Shown here: one piece after another, positions 7,801 through 12,517 of the stretch
Numbering within the stretch: the first letter of the stretch is position 1
Layout: each line of letters starts with the position of its first letter
Origin: an uncultured Rhodocyclaceae bacterium
GTDB lineage: Bacteria > Pseudomonadota > Gammaproteobacteria > Burkholderiales > Rhodocyclaceae
DNA length: 12,517 bases
Reading direction: 5' to 3'
NCBI GenBank assembly: GCA_900549295.1
Contig: URNG01000095.1
Location: forward strand, 1-12,517
The notes under the pieces: generated by a model
What the model was told of the DNA's origin: nothing
Database searches by the model: none
The model's input: only the letters and a program-made list of their open reading frames with translations
Program-made: the position numbers and the translations under genes

Positions 7801-8413
7801 GTTCGGCCAGCGCCTGTTTTCTGGCGCGCGCGGTTTCAAAGACGCGGCGGGAGATTTCGCCGTAGATTTCGCTGCCGGTGAGTTCTTCCAGCAGTTCGGC
7901 GCGCTCGTTGGCGCTGGCGTTGAGAAAGGCGGCGAAACCGCCCTGGGCGAGCAGGATGGATTTGGTGAAGCGGGGAAAATCGAGGCCGGTGATTTCGGCG
8001 ATGCGTTTGAGCTTGTCGGCGCTGTGCGTGCTGATGATCCGGTCGCCTTCCGGGTGGCAAGCCGCCAGTTCGACCTTCGGCGCTTGCAGCGCGCCGCCCG
8101 CCTTGTCGCGCGCCCGGCGCTGGCTCCAGAAGGCGCGGTAAGGCTGGTTCCTGACTTCGAATTCCACCTCGGCCAGACAGTCGGCGGTGTGGCGCGTCAT
8201 GATGTCGTTGTCGCTGGCGGAAATTTTGTCCAGGCGCGGCGTCTGGTGATAGAGCGCGAGACAGATGGCATCCAGCAAGGTGGATTTGCCCGCGCCGGTG
8301 GGGCCGGTGATGGCGAACAGGCCGTTGTCGGCAAAGGGCGCCCGGGTGAAGTCGATGGTCCACTCGCCCTTGAGCGAATTCAGGTTTTTCAGGCGTAGCC
8401 GCAGGATTTTCAT
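4880..8413 (-). CDS. sbcC: Exonuclease SbcCD, ATPase subunit SbcC
   Basis: SbcC is the SMC-like ATPase of the SbcCD complex (bacterial Rad50), which works with the SbcD nuclease to cut DNA hairpins and palindromes and process DNA ends in the cytoplasm. The 1177-residue product has Walker A GPTGAGKST at 37-45 and a Q-loop Q157 (LLAQGGF). Very long Gln/Ala/Leu/Glu-rich coiled-coil arms flank a zinc hook CPLCG with C551 and C554. The signature LSGGES lies at 1083-1088, Walker B SLFLDEGFGTLD at about 1111-1122 with D1115 and E1116, and the switch His at 1148. Length is slightly above the usual 1050 or so. Its start overlaps the sbcD stop as ATGA, so the subunits are translationally coupled. Oddity: residues 608-621 (SPGGRSPGAGRPPS) break the coiled coil and are encoded by a strong palindrome. 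All catalytic motifs are intact. Confidence 0.97.
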   Translation of the reverse strand: MKILRLRLKNLNSLKGEWTIDFTRAPFADNGLFAITGPTGAGKSTLLDAICLALYHQTPRLDKISASDNDIMTRHTADCLAEVEFEVRNQPYRAFWSQRRARDKAGGALQAPKVELAACHPEGDRIISTHSADKLKRIAEITGLDFPRFTKSILLAQGGFAAFLNASANERAELLEELTGSEIYGEISRRVFETARARKQALAERQARAAGVALLDADELAALTARIDALGQAQNALQAQLQTLQGLRQQRLDLDQAAQELARSEAALQAQQAALAALAPERARLDTDLPAQALQIPFKHWQEAQETLARTRRATEKLQQQQQTGQAQSQTLHQQACRLAAQAAQAEAQAVQQLRDEAQRLDTFLAEHAPHARLGELLARWQAHFAHSAALTAEGTAQEKQLQGLAQEQEALAQQIAAQQAQQKTFAAAHRQAAAALRGAEEAQQKHLAGQTLADWRQQWQKAQGEHGLLRQAADLAGQRRSLRERQAELEKEARQQETLLAQQKAALAELRKTYENLKAQVADKQKILEQERLIESLEAHRQRLHPGEACPLCGASEHPAIARYQTLDIDASRRALQEKQAELDALTDKGQQANAGHAAQEARLDLSPGGRSPGAGRPPSRKELERLAEEETRLQQRWTALNQQPNRQLNQPASADLWQTPESIQTLLLAAETRARQLESHLRQSETGEQALNAARQQHAQAEQALQNADNQSKLLEQKQTTLQTRQTELRQALAATREKLGQHTSDLRAHCTEHGFAAPEEATAAPSWLQARESEWQRWQQQQSRRHQIAPLLTRQQAALEMRQAEHRRWQERLNARHIPLPPWSPVASTSSEEENPADPAQALTDCQSTIEALNNDLSQLAGQLGQLQKDAQQQEKAAQEAELTWQSALAASPFADPAAWQAALLPAELRAQLAERQNARREALQQAAALHHAAQDRLQKQQARLADAPPLPPLPELDRQLTELGAAQRENSEALGAQRALLERDAQARASQQALFAEIAEKRADSDFWQHLDGLIGSAKGDKYRKFAQGLTLDHLLQLANRHLARLHGRYALARRTSCELELDIVDSWQSDARRDTRTLSGGESFLVSLALALALSDLVSHKTSIDSLFLDEGFGTLDADNLDLALDALDSLNASGKAIGIISHVPGLKERIPVQIEVRKNSGIGYSELRVRG
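6552..6589. repeat. GC-rich palindrome inserted in frame within sbcC
   Basis: GGGGGGCCG (6554-6562) pairs with CGGCCCCCC (6579-6587) and CCCC (6563-6566) with GGGG (6573-6576). There is a 6-nt loop (6567-6572) and a 2-nt bulge (6577-6578). C6552-G6589 and a T6553-G6588 wobble extend the stem. It encodes most of a Gly/Pro/Arg/Ser stretch unlike the helix-forming sequence on both sides, and keeps the frame. It may be a small palindromic element carried inside the gene. Confidence 0.7.
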
Positions 8414-9654
8414 GCGCCGGCCTCGCCGTTCTCAGCGATGCCGTGCTCGATTTCGGCCAGCGTCGCCCGGTAGCGGGCCTGCAATTCGGCGCTCAGCGCG
8501 TCGTCCAGGTTTTCCGCGGCCAGGCGGCGGGCAAAGACTTCGGCGGGCGTCAGTTCGTCCAGGCGCTCCTGCCGGATGGGCGTGAGCGCCTGCGCTTGCT
8601 GGCTGCGGGCGCGGCGGATGCAGAGAATTTCCAGCGGCCAGCCGGCGGTGAGGTCGGCCAGCCGGCTGGGCAGGTCGGCCAGGTAATCCTCGCCCTCCAC
8701 CGTGATTTCCAGCCAGGCCGGGTGTTCGCTGCTGCCGTGCGCAGCGGCGGCGCCGATGGCGGCGGCGAGCTCGTCGAGTTTGCCGCGCAGGCTGAACATG
8801 GGTTGAAAACAGGGCACCGGCAAAGGCGTGATTTCCCGCAAGCCGTCTGCATCGAGCTCGACCATGAGCATCTCTTTTTGCTGGCGGCTTTCGTCGAAAC
8901 CGAGCGCCAAGGGGGAACCGCTGTAACGAATGTGTGGCGCAACCCGTTGTGGCCGGTGGATGTGGCCAAGCGCGATGTAATCGGCGGGCGGAAAGGCTTG
9001 CGCCGAAAATGCTGCCAGACTGCCGACGTAGATGTCGCGTACCGAATCGCTCATCTGCGCGCCGACCGTCGTCAGATGCCCCGTCATGACGATGGGCAGG
9101 CGCTTGCCCCGGGTTTTCTCGCGGTTTTCCTGCGCTGCCAGAAGCGCGGCATACACCGCGCCATAGTGCGCCTCAATGGCGTTTTGCAGCGCCAGTTCCT
9201 TGTCTGCTGCGCTCTGCCCGCCCTGGCTGCCGATCAGATCGCGCGGGCGCAGGAAGGGCAGGGCGCCGAGCAGGCAGCCCTCCTCGCCGCTGCGGTCCTT
9301 GAGGACGTGCACGTGCTTTTCCGGTGCCTGCGCGCGCGCCACGACCCGCGCGCCCAGGCGGGCGAACAGATCGCGGCTTTCTTCCAGCGTCGCGACGGCG
9401 TCGTGATTGCCGCCCAGCAGCACGAGCGGCACGCAGGCTTCGTGCAGACGCAGCACCAGCGTGTTGTACAGCTCACGCGCATAACTGGGCGGCGTGCCGG
9501 TGTCGAACAGATCGCCAGCAATCAAAACCGCGTCGATAGCGTGTTCGTTGACGCAGGCCAGCAGCCAGTCGATCAACGCCAGATGCTCGGCCTGCCGGCT
9601 CTTGCCCATGAAGCTCTGGCCCAGGTGCCAGTCCGAGGTATGAAGGAGACGCAT
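8410..9654 (-). CDS. sbcD: Exonuclease SbcCD, nuclease subunit SbcD
   Basis: SbcD is the Mn-dependent metallophosphoesterase (bacterial Mre11) that, powered by SbcC, cuts hairpins and degrades DNA ends. From the ATG at 9654 it has 414 residues, close to the 400 of E. coli. The phosphoesterase motifs are in order: HTSDWHLGQ at 5-13 (D8, H10), AGDLFDTG at 46-53 (D48), LGGNHD at 80-85 (N83, H84), TGHLT with H193, and LGHIHRPQ with H231 and H233. The frame is open upstream to a TTG at 9748-9750, but MRLLHTSDWHLG is the family N-terminus, so 9654 is chosen despite a weak Shine-Dalgarno. A possible -10 box, TACAAT (complement of 9681-9686), lies 26 bp upstream with no good -35. It is the first gene of sbcDC and overlaps sbcC by 4 bp. 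Confidence 0.96.
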   Translation of the reverse strand: MRLLHTSDWHLGQSFMGKSRQAEHLALIDWLLACVNEHAIDAVLIAGDLFDTGTPPSYARELYNTLVLRLHEACVPLVLLGGNHDAVATLEESRDLFARLGARVVARAQAPEKHVHVLKDRSGEEGCLLGALPFLRPRDLIGSQGGQSAADKELALQNAIEAHYGAVYAALLAAQENREKTRGKRLPIVMTGHLTTVGAQMSDSVRDIYVGSLAAFSAQAFPPADYIALGHIHRPQRVAPHIRYSGSPLALGFDESRQQKEMLMVELDADGLREITPLPVPCFQPMFSLRGKLDELAAAIGAAAAHGSSEHPAWLEITVEGEDYLADLPSRLADLTAGWPLEILCIRRARSQQAQALTPIRQERLDELTPAEVFARRLAAENLDDALSAELQARYRATLAEIEHGIAENGEAGA

Positions 9655-9716
9655 CTGGCCGCCACGGTGCAAAAGCCCGCATTGTACGGTTTTGCGGTGG
9701 AGGGGGATCGCGCGTT

Positions 9717-9730
9717 CGTCGACGTCGACG
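9717..9730. promoter_or_regulatory. Perfect 14-bp palindrome in the sbcD/wbpM-like gap (possible operator)
   Basis: CGTCGACGTCGACG is a perfect palindrome 63 bp upstream of sbcD. GCG (9712-9714) and CGC (9731-9733) extend it around a TT bulge. A site for a dimeric regulator would look like this, but GC-rich genomes also yield such words by chance. TAATAT at 9739-9744 lies just beyond and could be part of a promoter. Confidence 0.3.
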
Positions 9731-9826
9731 CGCAGCGGTAATATTGCCAAAGAAGCGTATCAATGACATGCTTGGCCGCGCGCCGAGGTCGGGGAACTCC
9801 CTGGACACTCGAGGGCAAGGCGCTGC

Positions 9827-9861
9827 AACCGTCGCTGCGATGGTTTTCCATCGCACGGGTT
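9827..9861 (+). promoter_or_regulatory. Stem-loop in the leader of the dehydratase gene
   Basis: TGCGATGG (9836-9843) and CCATCGCA (9848-9855) form a perfect 8-bp stem with a TTTT loop. After an internal loop, AACC (9827-9830) pairs with GGTT (9858-9861). No T-tract follows, so it is not a standard terminator. It would lie in the 5' untranslated leader if transcription starts upstream. Confidence 0.4.
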
Positions 9862-9901
9862 CTTGCCGGGTGCCGATGTTTCTCCTGCCACTTTTTCTAC
9901 G

Positions 9902-11845
9902 ATGAAATCCCTGCCCCGCCAACTGGCCATACCCGTTCTCGCTCTGCCACGCTTTACCAAGCGGATGGTGGCGCTGGTTTTCGACGTTGCCCTCTGCGTG
10001 CTGGCCGTCTGGCTGGCGTTTTATCTGCGCCTGGGCGATTTCGTGTCGCTGGTCGGGCGGCCTTTGTGGGCGGTCGGCATATCGGTGGGGCTGGCGGTGC
10101 CCATCTTCATCGTTTCCGGACTCTATCGCGCCATTTTCCGTTACAACGGCTGGCCGGCCTTGCTGGCGGTGGCGCGGGCAGTGGGCCTGTACGGAGTGGT
10201 CTATGCGGCGATTTTCATGGCGCTGGGCGTGCCTGGCGTGCCGCGCACGGTGGGCGTCATTCAGCCGATTCTGCTGTTGCTGATGGTCGGTGTTTCGCGC
10301 CTGCTGGTGCGTCTGTGGCTGGGCAATGAATACCAGACCCTGCTGCGCCGGGCGGCGCGGCCCAAGGTGCTGATTTATGGGGCAGGGGCCAGCGGGCGGC
10401 AACTGGCGCAGGCGATGCTCCATAACACCGAGATGCAGGTGGTGGGGTTTCTCGACGACGATGACCGCCTGCATGGGCATGTGCTCAATGGCCAGCCCAT
10501 TTATCGCCCGGAAGATTTGCCGGAACTGGTCAAGGCGCGCGGCATTGCCGACGTGCTGCTCGCCATGCCGCGCATTTCACGCCAGCGGCGCAACGAAATT
10601 CTCGCCCAGATCCGCACGGCGCACGTTGCCGTGCGCACCTTGCCCAATCTGGTCGATCTGGCGCAGGGCAAGATCAGCGTTTCCGATCTGCGCGAGCTGG
10701 ATATCGACGATCTGCTCGGACGCGAGCCGGTGATGCCCAATCACATCCTGCTGGCCCGCAACATTCTCGACAAGGTGGTGCTGGTGACAGGGGCTGGCGG
10801 CTCGATCGGCAGCGAACTGTGCCGGCAGATCCTGGCCGTGGGGCCGGCAAAACTCCTGCTCGTCGAGTTGAGCGAATTCGCGCTCTACGCCATTCACCAG
10901 GAACTCGAAAGCAAACTGGCCGGGCAGAAAACCGTGCTCGTGCCGCTGCTTGCCTCAGTGCAGGATGCGGAGCGCATGCGCGAAATCATGTCCACCTGGC
11001 ACCCGGATACGGTGTATCACGCCGCCGCCTACAAGCACGTGCCGCTGGTCGAGCACAATCCGGCCGAGGGGATCAAGAACAACGTCCTGGGCACGCTGCG
11101 CACCGCGCAGGCGGCGGCCGAGAACGGCGTCGCCGATTTCGTGCTGATCAGCACCGACAAGGCCGTGCGTCCGACCAACATCATGGGGGCCAGCAAGCGG
11201 CTCGCAGAAATGGCGCTGCAGGCGCTGGCTGCGGCTTCTGCCCACACCAAGTTCAGCATGGTGCGTTTTGGCAACGTGCTTGGTTCTTCCGGTTCGGTCG
11301 TGCCCAAGTTCCGCCAGCAGCTCCGGGACGGCGGGCCGATCACCCTGACGCACCCGGAAATCACCCGCTATTTCATGACCATACCCGAATCCGCCCAACT
11401 GGTGATCCAGGCCGGAGCCATGGCCAAAGGCGGCGACGTGTTCGTGCTGGACATGGGCGAATCGGTGAGGATCATCGACCTCGCCCGGCGCATGATCGAA
11501 CTTTCCGGTCTGAGCGTACGCGACGAAGCCAACACCGAAGGTGACATCGAAATCACCACCACCGGCCTGCGACCCGGTGAAAAGCTGTACGAAGAACTCC
11601 TGATCGGCGACAACCCCCAGCCCACCAGCCACCCACGCATCATGAAAGCGCACGAGGAATTCCTGCCCTGGGACGATCTTTCCCAGCGCCTGGAAGCGCT
11701 GACGCTGGCGCTCGATGCCAACGACGTTGCAGTGATCCGGCAAATGATGACATGCCTCGTCTCCGGCTATGTGCCGGCTGATGCCATTGTGGATTGGGTG
11801 TACCTGGAACAGGAAGCTGATACAAGGCGAGTCTTGGCAAGCTGA
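9902..11845 (+). CDS. Membrane-bound nucleotide-sugar C4/C6 dehydratase, WbpM/CapD family
   Basis: Proteins of this family are inner-membrane UDP-HexNAc 4,6-dehydratases that begin synthesis of deoxy-amino sugars for O-antigen, capsule or glycoprotein glycans. From the ATG at 9902 it has 647 residues, close to WbpM. Four membrane segments (about 22-43, 57-75, 88-108, 117-138) come first. A Rossmann-like domain follows with IYGAGASGRQ (GAGASG at 160-165) and VVGFLDDDD. The catalytic SDR domain then shows VTGAGGSIGSE (T296-S304), HAAAYKHVPLVE, STDKAV (T418-K420), NIMGASKR with M428 and K432, FGNVLGSSGSV and TGLRPGEKLYEELL. Met in place of the usual SDR tyrosine is normal for WbpM-type enzymes. 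The frame also opens at a TTG at 9863; ATG is preferred, though no Shine-Dalgarno is visible. Exact sugar product and glycan are unknown, so no symbol is assigned. It is divergent from sbcD. Confidence 0.92.
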   Translation: MKSLPRQLAIPVLALPRFTKRMVALVFDVALCVLAVWLAFYLRLGDFVSLVGRPLWAVGISVGLAVPIFIVSGLYRAIFRYNGWPALLAVARAVGLYGVVYAAIFMALGVPGVPRTVGVIQPILLLLMVGVSRLLVRLWLGNEYQTLLRRAARPKVLIYGAGASGRQLAQAMLHNTEMQVVGFLDDDDRLHGHVLNGQPIYRPEDLPELVKARGIADVLLAMPRISRQRRNEILAQIRTAHVAVRTLPNLVDLAQGKISVSDLRELDIDDLLGREPVMPNHILLARNILDKVVLVTGAGGSIGSELCRQILAVGPAKLLLVELSEFALYAIHQELESKLAGQKTVLVPLLASVQDAERMREIMSTWHPDTVYHAAAYKHVPLVEHNPAEGIKNNVLGTLRTAQAAAENGVADFVLISTDKAVRPTNIMGASKRLAEMALQALAAASAHTKFSMVRFGNVLGSSGSVVPKFRQQLRDGGPITLTHPEITRYFMTIPESAQLVIQAGAMAKGGDVFVLDMGESVRIIDLARRMIELSGLSVRDEANTEGDIEITTTGLRPGEKLYEELLIGDNPQPTSHPRIMKAHEEFLPWDDLSQRLEALTLALDANDVAVIRQMMTCLVSGYVPADAIVDWVYLEQEADTRRVLAS

Positions 11846-11905
11846 ATATCGTGGCGGTGTTGCCCGTTTCTCGCAGGATGAGCTTCAGCGGTGACCCGCC
11901 GATAT
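11846..11905 (+). other. Weak inverted repeat just after the dehydratase stop
   Basis: ATATC and GGCGG (11846-11850, 11853-11857) can pair with CCGCC and GATAT (11896-11905), a 10-bp stem with a 2-nt bulge and a 38-nt loop. No T-tract follows. It may protect or shape the transcript 3' end; evidence is weak. Confidence 0.3.
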
Positions 11906-12072
11906 GAGTGCTGTATCCCGGTTTATGTCAAATGATTTATATGAAAATAATGTATGTTGTAAAACTTTGTGCTTAACGTAGAAAAAGAGCACAGTTCCAT
12001 CTTTCCTTTCCATTAATTACTTGCAATCCAGTCGTTGAACCTAAACCTCAAGGCTTTGAAGCGGGTATGTGA

Positions 12073-12207
12073 AATCATCGTCGAGATTTCATTCTTCTTG
12101 CCGCGGCAGGCCAGATCGAGGACATTGCGTTCAAGCGTAAGCAAGCAGCGACGGCTAAATTGGAAGAACTGAACCAGTATCGTGACCGCATTCTGGCGGA
12201 GGCGTAA
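12073..12207 (+). pseudogene. 3' remnant of an unidentified gene
   Basis: An open frame follows a TGA at 12070-12072 and ends at TAA 12205-12207. The 44 codons include LLAAAGQIEDIAFKRKQAA and then TAKLEELNQYRDRILAEA. The second part reads like a charged amphipathic C-terminal helix of a real protein. There is no ATG, GTG or TTG start in frame. Codon use (GAA, AAA, TTG, CGT, TAT) is less GC-biased than in the flanking genes, which fits acquired DNA. The helix faintly recalls C-termini of type I restriction specificity subunits, but I cannot identify it. Confidence 0.4.
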
Positions 12208-12316
12208 ACCAGTCAGGTAGGCAGGTCTTTTCGATCAAGCTCGAGGTATGGCTGGCCGGCACCAGCCAGCCAGGGCAGGGTACGGCTGGCGACGCCGAGA
12301 ATTGAGCGGGCGGGTT

Positions 12317-12348
12317 ATTCTGTGCAAAGCGAAGCACAGTTGCAGAAT
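12317..12348. repeat. Small REP-like palindrome
   Basis: CTGTGC (12320-12325) pairs with GCACAG (12334-12339) around AAAGCGAA. Alternatively ATTCTG (12317-12322) pairs with CAGAAT (12343-12348). The two pairings share CTG and exclude each other. The word type (TTCTGTGCnAAGCGnAGCACAG) resembles dispersed intergenic palindromes, but only one copy is visible here. Confidence 0.45.
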
Positions 12349-12481
12349 CCGAGAGTGAGAAAAAGGTTCTGATAAGCATCGTAGTAAACGCCTTTCGTTT
12401 TGTTAAACTTCCAACCTCAACACCATCAACTTCACCCTTCGCCTTTCCTTGTCGGCGAAATTGTGATAACTAGGAATTATC

Positions 12482-12517
12482 GTGACCGGAAAAATCTCGC
12501 GGACAGAAGTGCTGGCT
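12482..12517 (+). CDS. Probable 5' start of a gene running off the window
   Basis: A GTG at 12482 opens a frame (VTGKISRTEVLA, first residue Met in practice) that is uninterrupted to the window end. AGGA at 12472-12475 lies 6 bp before it, a good Shine-Dalgarno at the right distance. The same frame upstream is closed by TAA at 12467-12469, which leaves this GTG as the natural start. Twelve residues are too few to name a family. Confidence 0.4.
   Translation, partial: MTGKISRTEVLA

Larger units (their letters stand above)
11906..12481. other. Long intergenic region without an intact gene, partly AT-rich
   Basis: About 580 bp hold no complete coding sequence that I can support. 11941-12000 has only 18 G or C in 60 bases, and the next 60 have 23, far below the flanking genes. 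A 3' gene fragment lies at 12073-12207. Small inverted repeats are at 12250-12267 (GGCTGG/CCAGCC), 12317-12348 and 12438-12459 (TTCGCC/GGCGAA). A 74-codon minus-strand frame at 12155-12379 has no family resemblance and crosses these repeats. The region looks like eroded or acquired DNA rather than a regulatory region of ordinary size. Confidence 0.6.

Noticed and set aside
8443..9741. 432-codon open frame on the plus strand opposite sbcD
   Set aside because: SbcD on the minus strand has all phosphoesterase motifs. The plus-strand product has no recognisable domain.
9655..9750. N-terminal extension of SbcD from a TTG at 9748-9750
   Set aside because: The extra 32 residues are unlike the family, which begins with the MRLLHTSDWHLG strand. 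The stretch also covers the palindrome and likely promoter.
9655..9901. JUMPstart/ops element upstream of the glycan gene
   Set aside because: I looked for GGCGGTAG-like ops sequence and found only GCGGTAAT at 9734-9741, which is not a match.
12178..12488. TATCGTGACCG repeated exactly at 12178-12188 and 12478-12488
   Set aside because: Eleven bases with no similarity on either side. One copy is inside the gene remnant and the other covers the GTG start, so chance is adequate.

Overview
This 12.5 kb, GC-rich, densely packed window looks like a chromosomal segment of a Gram-negative proteobacterium. The lipid A gene lpxB shows an outer membrane. The order lpxB-rnhB-SpoU methyltransferase, the PEP synthase regulator and the SbcCD proteins suggest a betaproteobacterium, possibly near Rhodocyclales. 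That placement is inference from memory of gene order, not from a search.

Layout: (1) 1-2117, plus strand: the 3' part of lpxB, then rnhB and a SpoU/TrmH-family RNA methyltransferase, each overlapping the one before. (2) 2207-3909, minus strand: ppsR followed by galU, 20 bp apart, converging on the first block. (3) 4044-4661, plus strand: an exported single-domain rhodanese, divergent from ppsR. (4) 4658-4797: a REP/BIME-type pair of hairpins flanked by a 14-bp direct repeat, followed by a strong bidirectional terminator at 4820-4863. (5) 4880-9654, minus strand: sbcD and sbcC in ATGA overlap, encoding the palindrome-cleaving SbcCD nuclease. (6) 9655-9901: a divergent regulatory gap with a perfect 14-bp palindrome and a long hairpin. 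(7) 9902-11845, plus strand: a membrane-anchored WbpM/CapD-like nucleotide-sugar dehydratase. (8) 11846-12481: a long gap without an intact gene, partly very AT-rich, with a 3' gene fragment and small palindromes. (9) 12482-end: the probable start of another plus-strand gene.

Functionally this is mostly housekeeping: lipid A synthesis, RNA processing and modification, carbon switching at PEP/pyruvate, UDP-glucose supply, DNA hairpin repair and surface glycan synthesis. LpxB, GalU and the WbpM-like enzyme all feed envelope glycoconjugates but do not form one operon here.

I see no convincing new multi-gene system. The most unusual items are small repeats: a strong GC palindrome that adds about 14 Gly/Pro/Arg/Ser residues in frame to the SbcC coiled coil, and the BIME-like element, whose two hairpins differ by paired, compensatory changes. 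I see no tRNA, rRNA, CRISPR array or intact transposase.
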